Source: B73-G16 sp964611295 (GTDB lineage Bacteria > Desulfobacterota > B13-G15). Taken from it: DNA of 64,000 nt. Under the pieces are notes generated by a model. The model made no database searches and had not been told where the DNA came from. It saw nothing but the letters and a program-made list of their open reading frames with translations. Location: assembly GCA_964611295.1 (NCBI GenBank), contig CAZSWV010000006.1:52610-116609 (forward strand), in the 5' to 3' direction. The translations under genes and the position numbers were made by a program. The first letter of the stretch is position 1. Every line of letters starts with the position of its first letter. Positions 31,060-40,206 of the stretch are shown here, piece after piece.

Positions 31060-33378
31060 ATGGATTCCAAAGCGTTAGAGACCTTAGAGTTTGAAGAGGT
31101 CCTTTGGCACCTCAAAGGGCTTTGCAGTTCGGAACTTGGGAAGAAGCTCGTAGAAGCTCTCTCGCCTACTTGTTCAAAAGAGACGGTCGAGCGCATGTTG
31201 GAAGAGACGTGGCAGATGAAGCTTTATCTCGAAGAAAGGGGCGAGCTTCCGGCAAGGGGTTTTCCGGACGTGGGTCCACTTCTTGAAAAGGCCCAAAGGG
31301 GAGCGCTCCTTGAGCCAGAGGAGCTGAAGGCGATTTCGGATTCAGTAAAGGCCTCTTTATCACTTAAGGAAGGCCTTTTAAAAGTTAGGCAAAGGTTGTG
31401 GTTGCTCGAGGAGAAGGCTAGGAGGCTTCACGCTCCTATGGAGATCGTCACCGAAATAGACAGGGCTGTTTCCCCTTATGGAGAATTGCGAGATGACGCT
31501 TCCCCTCTGCTTCTAAGGTTGAGGAGGGCGCTCTTTGAAGCCAAAAAGAGGGTACAAGAGGTCCTGAAAAGGTGGCTTGAAGAAGCTCAGAAAAAGGGTT
31601 TGGTGAACTCCGATGTGATCACCGAAAGGAGCGGAAGGTTTGTCGTCCTTTTGCGTTCGGATGCAAAAGGCAGGGCAAAGGGGATCATACATGGGACCTC
31701 GGGATCTGGGGCGAGTTTTTACTTCGAACCCTTGGAGGCCCTTGACTTTAACAACGAGCTCAACCTCCTCCTCGATAAGGTAAAGGATGAAGAGGAAAGG
31801 ATCCTCAGGTCCTTGAGCTTCTTGGTAAGGGAAAAGGCAAAGGAACTCATGGAGGACTTAAAGGTCCAGGCCGAACTGGATTTCCTTTATGCCAAGGCAA
31901 GGCTTGCCCTTCGCCTTAAGGCTGTAAAGCCTGTGTTTTCCGAAAACGGGGTAAGGCTTAAAGGGGCACGGCATCCCTTGCTCGAACTTCAGGGCAAAAG
32001 GGTTGTGCCGGTGGACCTTACGCTCGAACCCACAAGGAGGATCCTGGTCCTAAGTGGTGCCAATGCAGGTGGTAAGACCGTGGCGCTTAAGACCCTTGGT
32101 CTTTTGGTCCTTATGGCCCAATCGGGTATGTTGATCCCCGCAGTGGAAGACAGCGCCTTGCCCTTGTTCGAAAAGGTCTTTGTACACATCGGTGATGAAC
32201 AGAACCTGTCGCAAGACCTCAGCACCTTTTCTTCCTTTGTGCTTTGGGCCAAGGAGGTTTTGCCCCAAGTGGATTCGAAGACCTTAGTGTTGATAGATGA
32301 GTTGGGTTCAGGTACCGATCAAACGCAAGGAGCGGCCTTGTCCATGGCCATCCTCGACTATATAAAGGAAAGAGACGGATACGCCCTTGTAACCACCCAT
32401 GTGGATGCCCTTAAGGCCTACGCCTTCCTCAAGGAAGGGATGAGGAACGCTTCGGTAGAGTTTGACCTTACGGACATGTCCCCTACTTATAGGATCCTTT
32501 ACGATGTGGCAGGGAAAAGTTGGGCTTTCCCCATTGCCCAAAAGTGGGGGATGCCACAGGTGATCTTGGATAAGGCCTATTTATATGCCGAAGAACTTCA
32601 AAGCCCAGAGGAGAAGGTCTTGAAAGGGCTTTTCGAGCTCAAGGAGCGGTATGAGAGGGAGTTGGAGGAGGCCGTGAAGGTCAAAGAAGAGGCCCTTGCC
32701 CTAAGGGAGCGATACAAAGCCCTCTGGGAGGAACTGAAGGAGAAGAGGCGAGAACTTTTGAAAAAGGTCCAAGAACGGGGTCTAAGGATGATAGGGGAGC
32801 TCGAACAAGAACTTCGGGAGTTGGGCAAAAAGGCCAAGGACTCTCCAAAGGGCTTTTCTACAAAGGGGGAACTGACTAAGTTAAAGGAAAAGGTACGGGG
32901 GATTTTGCCTAAAGCGACCGGCGACATAAGGTCGACCTTCGAGGTAAAGGTCGGAGAGTGGGTAAAAGTTAGACCTTTGGGGGTAAAAGGGCAAGTAGAG
33001 AGGACGGACGGGGAAGAAGTGGAGGTCTTGGTAGGGGGATTTAAGGTGAAAGTGGGAAAAGGTGACCTTCTGCCCTTGGAAGAAGGCCCTAAAGGGTTTT
33101 TACCTTCGGGGACCACATCGGACTTTAAGGGACTTGGGGTTCCTGAGGTGAACGTCAGGGGGTTGAGGGTAGAAGAGGCCTTGAAGAAGGTAGACAGGCT
33201 CATAGATGAAGCCTTAATAAGGGGTTGGGAGCAGGTGGAGATAGTGCATGGTATAGGCACAGGGGCTTTGAGGAAGGCAATAAGAGAGTACCTGAGGGGT
33301 ATGCCTTACGTTAAGTCCATAAGGCCTGCTCCCCGTGAGAGAGGGGGAGAAGGCGTTACGGTAGTGGAGTTAGGATGA
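31060..33378 (+). CDS. mutS2: Endonuclease MutS2
   Basis: A 772-residue MutS homolog without the mismatch-recognition domain. The ATPase has Walker A SGANAGGKT and LVLIDELGSGTD; a coiled coil of about 130 residues follows (residues 510-640); the C-terminal Smr nuclease domain contains VNVRGLRVEEALKKVDRLIDEA and IVHGIGTGALRKAIREYL. MutS2 suppresses recombination or resolves stalled ribosomes, depending on the organism. It lies 8 bases after yqeY with no clear ribosome site and overlaps dnaG by 4 bases. Confidence 0.95.
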   Translation: MDSKALETLEFEEVLWHLKGLCSSELGKKLVEALSPTCSKETVERMLEETWQMKLYLEERGELPARGFPDVGPLLEKAQRGALLEPEELKAISDSVKASLSLKEGLLKVRQRLWLLEEKARRLHAPMEIVTEIDRAVSPYGELRDDASPLLLRLRRALFEAKKRVQEVLKRWLEEAQKKGLVNSDVITERSGRFVVLLRSDAKGRAKGIIHGTSGSGASFYFEPLEALDFNNELNLLLDKVKDEEERILRSLSFLVREKAKELMEDLKVQAELDFLYAKARLALRLKAVKPVFSENGVRLKGARHPLLELQGKRVVPVDLTLEPTRRILVLSGANAGGKTVALKTLGLLVLMAQSGMLIPAVEDSALPLFEKVFVHIGDEQNLSQDLSTFSSFVLWAKEVLPQVDSKTLVLIDELGSGTDQTQGAALSMAILDYIKERDGYALVTTHVDALKAYAFLKEGMRNASVEFDLTDMSPTYRILYDVAGKSWAFPIAQKWGMPQVILDKAYLYAEELQSPEEKVLKGLFELKERYERELEEAVKVKEEALALRERYKALWEELKEKRRELLKKVQERGLRMIGELEQELRELGKKAKDSPKGFSTKGELTKLKEKVRGILPKATGDIRSTFEVKVGEWVKVRPLGVKGQVERTDGEEVEVLVGGFKVKVGKGDLLPLEEGPKGFLPSGTTSDFKGLGVPEVNVRGLRVEEALKKVDRLIDEALIRGWEQVEIVHGIGTGALRKAIREYLRGMPYVKSIRPAPRERGGEGVTVVELG

Positions 33379-35093
33379 TAAATAGGGAAGTGATAGAAAA
33401 GGTAAAGGAGAGGGCTGACATTGTCGAGGTCATCTCCCAATACGTTTCCCTTAAGCCTTCTGGGAAAAACTACAGGGGCCTTTGCCCCTTCCACAAGGAG
33501 AAGACCCCTTCCTTCACGGTTAGCCCTGACAAACAGCTCTTCCACTGCTTTGGCTGTGGGGTGGGAGGGAACGTATTTACCTTCCTTATGCGCTATGAGG
33601 GTTTGAGTTTCGAGGAGGCTGTGAAGGCCCTTGCTGAAAGATATGGGATTGAGGTCCAGGAGGTCGAAGGAAGAAGGGATAAGTTCGGTTATCTATACCA
33701 ACTTAACCGCATGGCCTTTGAGTTTTATCGTTCAAAACTACTCCATCCTAGGGAGGGGAAAGCGGCCCGCGATTACCTCCTTTCCAGGGGTATCGTTCCG
33801 AGGACGTGGGAGAAGTTTGGCCTTGGATATGCACCTATGGATTGGGAGGCCTTGAGAGGTTTTTTGGAGTCAAAGGGGGTAGATCCTTTCGTAGCCGAAT
33901 CAGCAGGCCTTTTGGTGAGAGGAGAGAGGGGCTTTTACGACAGGTTCCGCAACAGGATTGTCTTCCCAATAGAGGACCACAGGAGCAGGATTTTGGGGTT
34001 CGGAGGGCGTTGTATAGATCAGGCTGAACCCAAGTACTTGAATTCCCCTGACACCCCTATTTACCACAAGGGTGAATGCCTCTATGGCTTTAAACAAGCC
34101 CGGGACCAGATACTGCAGAAGAGGGAAGCCATAATAGTCGAGGGTTATTTTGATGTACTCAGCATGTCGCAATATGGTTTCGAGAACGTAGTTGCCCCCT
34201 TAGGTACTGCTTTGACATCACCTCAGCTTAGGTTGTTGAGACCGATCGTGGACAAAGTGATTTTGCTCTTCGACGGCGATCAAGCAGGGAGGAAAGCAGC
34301 CTTTCGAGCTGTGGAGCTATTACTTGAGGAAGGAATGGAGGGGGAGGTGGTTATCCTACCCGAAGGGGAAGATCCCGATAGTCTCTTGCGTTCAAGGGGT
34401 AGTGAAGGCCTTTTAGACGGACGCACAAGGGCCGTTGAGTTCTACTGTAAAGAGCTCGCTAAGGGGTTTGACCCAAAGGACCCCGAAGGTAAGTACCGCC
34501 TAGCTCAGGCCCTTGTAGGGCTTCTGGAAAGGATAGAGGACCCTATGAAAAGGAGGTTTTACCTCGAGTACTTCGCCGATTTCTTAGGGGTCGAACCCGA
34601 ACTGCTCCTATGGAGGTTGAAGTCCAAGGAACTACCTTTAAGGAGGTGGAAGTCCCCTCTGCCTTCGGCTGAAGAGGCCTTGGTGGCCTTGTGCATACAA
34701 CATCCTCAGGCCCTTGAGTGGATAGAGGAAGAGGGGGTCCTGGAACTGTTTGCCTCTGAAACCTTGAGGGAAGTCCTTGAAGTAGCGCTTGAGGCCATGC
34801 GAGAGGGGATGGACCCTTCTACCGAGATCCCTGTGCTTTTACAGGAAAAGGGCAGGGGAGAAGGGGTTTTTTCCTTTCTGTTCTCTGAAGGCTTGGATGA
34901 CCCAAGAAAGGTCTTTTGCGATTGTGTGAAGAGGCTCAAGCTCAAGGGATTGCGTCGTAAGAGGGAGATGTTGCTGGAGGCGATAAAAGAGGCAGAACGC
35001 GCAGGGGACGAGGGAAGGCTTAAGGCCTTGCTTTTACAACAGCAAGCCTTTTTAAAAGAAGAACGTGCCTTGCTTGAAGGCACAGGTTCTTAA
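33375..35093 (+). CDS. dnaG: DNA primase
   Basis: A 572-residue primase that lays RNA primers at the replication fork. The N-terminal zinc ribbon is CPFHKEKTPSF...CFGCGVGG, the core has EGYFDVLSMSQYG and a TOPRIM site with LLFDGDQAGRKAA, and the C-terminal 130 residues are the helicase-binding part. It overlaps mutS2 (ATGA) and is followed by rpoD, the classic macromolecular synthesis order with mutS2 in place of rpsU. Confidence 0.96.
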   Translation: MINREVIEKVKERADIVEVISQYVSLKPSGKNYRGLCPFHKEKTPSFTVSPDKQLFHCFGCGVGGNVFTFLMRYEGLSFEEAVKALAERYGIEVQEVEGRRDKFGYLYQLNRMAFEFYRSKLLHPREGKAARDYLLSRGIVPRTWEKFGLGYAPMDWEALRGFLESKGVDPFVAESAGLLVRGERGFYDRFRNRIVFPIEDHRSRILGFGGRCIDQAEPKYLNSPDTPIYHKGECLYGFKQARDQILQKREAIIVEGYFDVLSMSQYGFENVVAPLGTALTSPQLRLLRPIVDKVILLFDGDQAGRKAAFRAVELLLEEGMEGEVVILPEGEDPDSLLRSRGSEGLLDGRTRAVEFYCKELAKGFDPKDPEGKYRLAQALVGLLERIEDPMKRRFYLEYFADFLGVEPELLLWRLKSKELPLRRWKSPLPSAEEALVALCIQHPQALEWIEEEGVLELFASETLREVLEVALEAMREGMDPSTEIPVLLQEKGRGEGVFSFLFSEGLDDPRKVFCDCVKRLKLKGLRRKREMLLEAIKEAERAGDEGRLKALLLQQQAFLKEERALLEGTGS

Positions 35094-35114
35094 CCATGTT
35101 TTGAGAGGAGGGGG

Positions 35115-36731
35115 ATGTCTATGGTGGACGAAGAATACAGGGTGGAAAAGAAGATAGAGAGTTTGGAAGATGTCCTTTCGGCCTTAGAAGAAGTCGACAT
35201 CTTAGAGGATAGATTTGTAGAACCAAAGCATCAAGCCGAAGAACCTGTATATGACCAAACTGAGGACCTCGAACTGGCCCACTCAAGCGATCCGTTGAGG
35301 TTGTATCTAAAGGAAATGGGGAAGGTCTCCCTCCTCACAAGGGAAGGGGAGGTAGCCCTTGCCAAGCAGATAGAGGAAGGGAAAAAAGAGGTCTTAAGGG
35401 TCTTACTTAACTGTCCTGTAACGGTAGTAGAAGTTTTGAAACTTGGTGAGGCCTTAAAAGAGGGCAAGATAAGTGTAAGGGAGATCTCCAACAGCGTGGA
35501 CGATGAGGACTTGGACGATGAAGAAGAGGTATATAGGGAAAAGATCTTAAAGGTAATAGAGAAGGTGCGCGAGCTAAAAGAGGAGATAGAGCGTTTGAAG
35601 GCAGAGGGTCTGTGTCCACCTGAGGAGCTGAAGGCTAAAGAAGAGGAAATGGTGTCCCTGTTGTCGCAGGTGAACCTAAAGGATTCGCAAGTGAAGGCCA
35701 TTGTGAGTAAGCTTCAGGGGCTTTTGGACAAGGTCAAGGAGATGGAAGAAGAGATAAAGAAAGTGGCTCAAAGACTTGGAACAGAGCCTCACCAACTGGG
35801 TGAGTTCTTCACAACTTTGAGGAAACAACCTGATAAGAAGAAGGCCCTTTTCTTGGAAAAGGGGTTGAATGAAGAAGAGTTCTCCAAGTTGGAGAGGGAC
35901 TATAGGGCCCTCAGTATGAGGATAGAAAAACTGTGCCAGAGCCATGGTATGACCGTGGAACAGTTGAAGAAGGCCCTAGAAGACATAAGGCGCGGTGAAG
36001 CAAAGGCTTCGGAAGCCAAAAATCAGCTCATAAGGGCTAACCTCAGGCTCGTAGTGAGTATAGCCAAAAAATATGTAAACCGTGGTCTGCAGTTCCTGGA
36101 CCTCATCCAAGAGGGGAACATAGGTCTCATGAAGGCTGTGGATAAGTTCGAATACAGTCGGGGCTACAAATTCTCCACTTATGCTACCTGGTGGATACGG
36201 CAAGCCATAACGCGGGCCATAGCAGATCAGGCCCGTACCATCCGTATACCTGTGCACATGATCGAGACCATCAATAAGTTGGTTAGGACGACCCGACAAC
36301 TGGTACAAGAACTTGGACGTGAACCTACACCCGAAGAAGTGGCAGAGAGGATGGAGATCCCGGTGGAGAAGGTCATAAGGATATTGAAGATCGCCAAAGA
36401 GCCTATATCCCTTGAGACCCCTATAGGTGACGACGAGGACACTAGGCTTAGGGACTTCATAGAGGACAAAAAGACCTTACAGCCCTTGGACGCGGTAATC
36501 TACAAGAGCATGACAGAGCAGGTGAGGCAGATCCTTTCGACCCTTACCGAAAGGGAGGAAAAGGTATTGAGGATGAGGTTCGGTATAGACGAAAAGTACG
36601 ACCATACCCTTGAAGAAGTAGGAAAAGTCTTCAACGTAACTCGCGAGAGGATAAGGCAGATAGAAGCAAAGGCCTTAAGGAAGCTGAGACATCCTTCGAG
36701 AAGCAAGAAGTTAAAGGGCTTTATCGAGTAA
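35115..36731 (+). CDS. rpoD: RNA polymerase primary sigma factor
   Basis: A 538-residue sigma-70. Acidic residues 1-55 replace a full region 1.1; region 1.2 is SDPLRLYLKEMGKV; a long non-conserved insert (about 110-290) is strongly charged; then 2.1-2.4 (NLRLVVSIAKKYVNRGLQFLDLIQEGNIGLMKAVDKFEY, YATWWIRQAITRAI), region 3 and region 4.2 (TRERIRQIEAKALRKLRHP). AGAGGAGGGGG precedes ATG 35115. The end overlaps convergent hisS by 21 bases. It should recognise the TTGACA/TATAAT promoters listed here. Confidence 0.97.
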   Translation: MSMVDEEYRVEKKIESLEDVLSALEEVDILEDRFVEPKHQAEEPVYDQTEDLELAHSSDPLRLYLKEMGKVSLLTREGEVALAKQIEEGKKEVLRVLLNCPVTVVEVLKLGEALKEGKISVREISNSVDDEDLDDEEEVYREKILKVIEKVRELKEEIERLKAEGLCPPEELKAKEEEMVSLLSQVNLKDSQVKAIVSKLQGLLDKVKEMEEEIKKVAQRLGTEPHQLGEFFTTLRKQPDKKKALFLEKGLNEEEFSKLERDYRALSMRIEKLCQSHGMTVEQLKKALEDIRRGEAKASEAKNQLIRANLRLVVSIAKKYVNRGLQFLDLIQEGNIGLMKAVDKFEYSRGYKFSTYATWWIRQAITRAIADQARTIRIPVHMIETINKLVRTTRQLVQELGREPTPEEVAERMEIPVEKVIRILKIAKEPISLETPIGDDEDTRLRDFIEDKKTLQPLDAVIYKSMTEQVRQILSTLTEREEKVLRMRFGIDEKYDHTLEEVGKVFNVTRERIRQIEAKALRKLRHPSRSKKLKGFIE

Positions 36732-37979
36732 AAGGCGTTCCTTAAGGACCCTAAGGGCGTCTTGGAGGGGAAATTCCTCTTGGAGGCCTGTCTTCATGTC
36801 CTTGAGCAAGAATACCCCTTTAGCGAGTTCTTCATCCCCTATGACCACTACCTTTTGGGCCCCTAGTTTGTCGGCCCTGCGAAGTTGGGACTTTAGGCTC
36901 TTTTCCTGATACTCCATAAGGGCCAATATGCCGTTCTTCTTTAACTGCCAGGACAAGCGGAAGACCTCCCTTTTGGCCCTTTCGCCAAGGGCGATGAGGA
37001 AAAGGGGAAGAGGTGGCCTTTCCCCTCTTACCCTCAGCAATAGTATCAGCCTTTCCATACCTATGGCAAAGCCTATACCGGGAATTTCAGGTCCTCCAAG
37101 CTGAGAGATGAGGTGGTTGTATCTCCCTCCAGCTGCTACTGCCTTTTGGGCTCCAAGGTCCTCCGAGAGGACCTCAAAGGCCGTACGGTCGTAATAGTCA
37201 AGTCCCCTCACTAGGTAAGGGTTTACCACATAAGGGACTGAGAGCTCCTCGAGGTATGTCTTTACCGCCTGAAAATGGGCCTGGCAGTCTTCACAGAGAT
37301 AATCCAAGATAAGGGGCGAATGGGCCATTACGGCTTTACAGCCTTCAAGTTTACAGTCAAGGGCCCTCAAAGGATTGCGGTCCGCACGCCTTTGACAATC
37401 TGGACAGAGGTGGGGAAGGCGGCTCTGTAAAAAGGCTTTGAGTTCTCTCCTAAAGATAGGTCGACACTTATCACAACCCAGGCTGTTCAACTCCAAGCGC
37501 ACAGTGGTTACACCCACACGCCCGAGCATCTCCATACAAAGGCCCATCACCTCTGCATCGACCATGGGGTGGTCTACGCCAAAGACCTCGGCGTCGATCT
37601 GATGGAATTGCCTGAGCCTGCCCTTTTGCGGTCGTTCGTAACGGAACATGGGACCGATGAAATACAGACGGGCCTCTGGATCTTTAGCGTAGAGCCTGTG
37701 TTCTATATAAGCCCTGGCAATGGAAGCCGTGGCTTCAGGCCTCAAGGTGACCCAATCGCCGCCCTTGTCCTGAAAGGTGTACATCTCCTTTTGCACTATA
37801 TCGGTTTCTTCCCCGATGCCCCTGGTGAAGAGTTCGGCTTTTTCCAAGACGGGTATCCTTATCTCTTTAAACCCAAAGGACTCAAGCACCTTTCTGGCCT
37901 CTTCTTCCACCCATCGCCACAAAGGGATATCCTCTGGCAATATGTCCTCAAAGCCCCTTACAGCCTTTATCTCCGTCAT
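36711..37979 (-). CDS. hisS: Histidyl-tRNA synthetase
   Basis: A 422-residue class II synthetase. Motif 2 is FRYERPQKGRLRQFHQIDAEVFG, the histidine loops are LVRGLDYYDRTAFEV and AAGGRYN, motif 3 is PGIGFAIGMERL; the anticodon domain occupies the last 100 residues. A small Cys set (SLGCDKC...LCPDC) occurs mid-protein as in many HisS. It overlaps lpxK (ATGA) and ends the long envelope operon. A TATAAT 8 bases ahead of its ATG, within lpxK, may give an extra internal transcript. Confidence 0.97.
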   Translation of the reverse strand: MTEIKAVRGFEDILPEDIPLWRWVEEEARKVLESFGFKEIRIPVLEKAELFTRGIGEETDIVQKEMYTFQDKGGDWVTLRPEATASIARAYIEHRLYAKDPEARLYFIGPMFRYERPQKGRLRQFHQIDAEVFGVDHPMVDAEVMGLCMEMLGRVGVTTVRLELNSLGCDKCRPIFRRELKAFLQSRLPHLCPDCQRRADRNPLRALDCKLEGCKAVMAHSPLILDYLCEDCQAHFQAVKTYLEELSVPYVVNPYLVRGLDYYDRTAFEVLSEDLGAQKAVAAGGRYNHLISQLGGPEIPGIGFAIGMERLILLLRVRGERPPLPLFLIALGERAKREVFRLSWQLKKNGILALMEYQEKSLKSQLRRADKLGAQKVVVIGDEELAKGVFLLKDMKTGLQEEFPLQDALRVLKERLLLDKAL

Positions 37980-39004
37980 GGCGATAAATTATAACCCGAC
38001 AATTTCTCTTTTAAGAACCTCCAAAAGCCCTTTTCTAGTTCAAAATCCAACTCCAAGGCATAAACCGGAAGATCCAGCCCTTCGAATTTGACCAGGTCCT
38101 TTTCCGTCGTAACTATAACCCTTGCTTTGCTCAGTGCTTCTTTCAGTTCTTGAGGACTCCAAAAGTGATGATCAGGCCGCAAGGAAACCCAAACGACCTC
38201 CAGCCCCAAATTCTCTATGGTCTTTATAAACCTCTTTGGATTTGCAATCCCCACGAGGACGGCCACTTTTTCCCCTTTGAGGTCTGAAAGGGGGATCCTT
38301 TCCCCTTGCCTTCTTAAGCCCTTGTAAAGGGGGAAGGCACGGAAGATGGGTTTCCCATAGGCCGTGAGGGACTCATAGAGTTTCTCCTCTTCCTTTCCCC
38401 CTTCCCAATAAGTCAAAACGAGACAGTCGCTTCTTTTTATGGAGGACAAGGGCTCGCGGAAAGGGCCAGCGGGTAAAAGCCTCGCCCTCTTTATGTCAAG
38501 GGATACGTCAAAGGCCAATATGTCGATGTCCCTCTTGATCTTAAGGTGTTGGAACCCATCATCGAGTAACACCACTTCAGGTGAAAATGACCTCAGAAGC
38601 CCTTGAGCCACTTTGTAACGTTCCTTACCTATGGCGACCAGGACGCCACTTACCTTTTTAGCCACAAGATAGGGTTCGTCACCGCATTCGCGGGGACCAA
38701 GAAATACCCCAAAGCCATCGGAAACTATCCCGCCTTTTGATTCAAGCCTGCCTTTGTATCCCCGAGACAGAACAGCGACCTTTAACCCCCATTCCAAAAG
38801 ACGCTTGGACAAGGCCACAACCAAAGGGGTTTTGCCACTTCCACCACAAGTAAGTCCTCCCACAGAGATGACGGGCAAGGGCAAACGGTAGGCCTTGAGT
38901 ATCCCTTTTTTGTAAAGCCAATTCCTAAGGAGAACCCCCAAAAGGTATGGGAAGGAAAGGGGATAGAGGATCGCACCGAGGCTACTTTCCCAGGGTGGGT
39001 TCAT
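37976..39004 (-). CDS. lpxK: Tetraacyldisaccharide 4'-kinase
   Basis: A 342-residue lipid A kinase. An N-terminal hydrophobic segment (ILYPLSFPYLLGVLLRNWLY) anchors it to the inner membrane; the P loop is GGSGKTP; VLLDDGFQHLKIKRDIDILAFD and TTEKDLVKF are LpxK blocks. It adds the 4'-phosphate to disaccharide-1-P before Kdo transfer. It overlaps waaA by 4 bases and hisS by 4 bases. Confidence 0.93.
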   Translation of the reverse strand: MNPPWESSLGAILYPLSFPYLLGVLLRNWLYKKGILKAYRLPLPVISVGGLTCGGSGKTPLVVALSKRLLEWGLKVAVLSRGYKGRLESKGGIVSDGFGVFLGPRECGDEPYLVAKKVSGVLVAIGKERYKVAQGLLRSFSPEVVLLDDGFQHLKIKRDIDILAFDVSLDIKRARLLPAGPFREPLSSIKRSDCLVLTYWEGGKEEEKLYESLTAYGKPIFRAFPLYKGLRRQGERIPLSDLKGEKVAVLVGIANPKRFIKTIENLGLEVVWVSLRPDHHFWSPQELKEALSKARVIVTTEKDLVKFEGLDLPVYALELDFELEKGFWRFLKEKLSGYNLSP

Positions 39005-40206
39005 TTGCCCTCCAAAAGGTCCTTTATGGCCGAGAGGGTGTTTTCCAATGCCCTTTGTCCTTCTTCAAAGAGGACAGAGGTTTTCCGGTAAATCTCCTCC
39101 GAAAGGACATCCGCAGTAAGGGACCGATGCAGGCAGAGGACGAGTTCTTCTGGGGAAGTGGCCTTGAAACCCAGTCTTTCTCTCTCCAATCTTTCGGCTA
39201 ATCCCTTGAAGTTCTCTACGAAAGGGCCAAATATCACTGGTTTCCCCCATACAAGGGGCTCAAGGAGGTTGTGCCCGCCCACGCCTTTTACGAAACTTCC
39301 ACCTACAAAGGCCACATCTGCCAGTCCATAGAAGTTCCTCAACTCGCCCACCGTATCTACCACCATCACGTCCCAGATCCTACCGGAAAGGGCCGTACGC
39401 CTGGTGGTGTTGAACCCTAAGGAAGTTGAACGTCCTATGACTTCGCCCACCCTTTGGATATGCCGCGGTGCGATTATAAGCCGTAGGCTTGGGAACTTCT
39501 CCCTTAGCTTAACGAAGGCGTAAAGGACTAATTCCTCTTCCCCTTGATGGGTACTGCCAGCTATTATCACCCTTTGGTCCGAAAGGCCTATTTCTGCCCT
39601 TAGAACCTCCACTTGGTCCCATTGGGGCTGAAAAGGCCTAAGAAACTTTAAATCCCCAGTGACATAGATGCGGTCTTCGGGAACCCCTAGGTGTGCAAAC
39701 CTTTCTGCGTCTTCAGGAGACCTGGCCAGTACCAAGCTTAGCTGTGAAAAGGCCTTGTAGAAAAGGCCCTTAAGAAGGCGGAGCCTTTTGAAGTTTGCAG
39801 AGGATATCCTAGCGTTGAACACCACAAGGGGTATTCCGGCCTTTTTCGCGGCTGAGATGAGGTTGGGCCAAATTTCGGATTCGGCTATGAGGATGGCCTT
39901 TGGCTGTATCGCTTTCATATACCTCCTTACCGAAAAGGGCAAGTCGAGGGGAAGAGGCAGGGCTAGTTCACCTTGTCTCTCAAGGAGCCTTATACCTTCA
40001 GGGGTCATGGCCGAAAAGACGAAGTCATTCCAAACAAGCGGCTTTAAAGCCTGGGCTACCCTAAGGCAAAGCAAAGCTTCTCCTACAGAGGCCCCGTGGA
40101 ACCATAGGGGGTGAGAGAGGCACTTGAACCTTTCCCATAGCTTCTTGTCGAAAAAACCTAGCCTTTCCTTCAGACGGAAGCCTATTACCTCAAGAGGCCT
40201 TTTCAT
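39001..40206 (-). CDS. waaA: Kdo transferase, without N-terminal membrane anchor
   Basis: A 401-residue GT-B glycosyltransferase that adds Kdo from CMP-Kdo to lipid IVA. WFHGASVGEALL, AESEIWPNL, GSTHQGEEE and FVGGSFVKGVGGHNLLEP are the WaaA signatures. ATG 40206 gives MKRPLEVIGFRLKERLG and lacks the hydrophobic anchor found in enterobacterial WaaA; Aquifex WaaA is likewise anchor-free. A longer start (40287) adds only polar residues and sits inside msbA. It overlaps msbA by 17 bases. Confidence 0.92.
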   Translation of the reverse strand: MKRPLEVIGFRLKERLGFFDKKLWERFKCLSHPLWFHGASVGEALLCLRVAQALKPLVWNDFVFSAMTPEGIRLLERQGELALPLPLDLPFSVRRYMKAIQPKAILIAESEIWPNLISAAKKAGIPLVVFNARISSANFKRLRLLKGLFYKAFSQLSLVLARSPEDAERFAHLGVPEDRIYVTGDLKFLRPFQPQWDQVEVLRAEIGLSDQRVIIAGSTHQGEEELVLYAFVKLREKFPSLRLIIAPRHIQRVGEVIGRSTSLGFNTTRRTALSGRIWDVMVVDTVGELRNFYGLADVAFVGGSFVKGVGGHNLLEPLVWGKPVIFGPFVENFKGLAERLERERLGFKATSPEELVLCLHRSLTADVLSEEIYRKTSVLFEEGQRALENTLSAIKDLLEGK

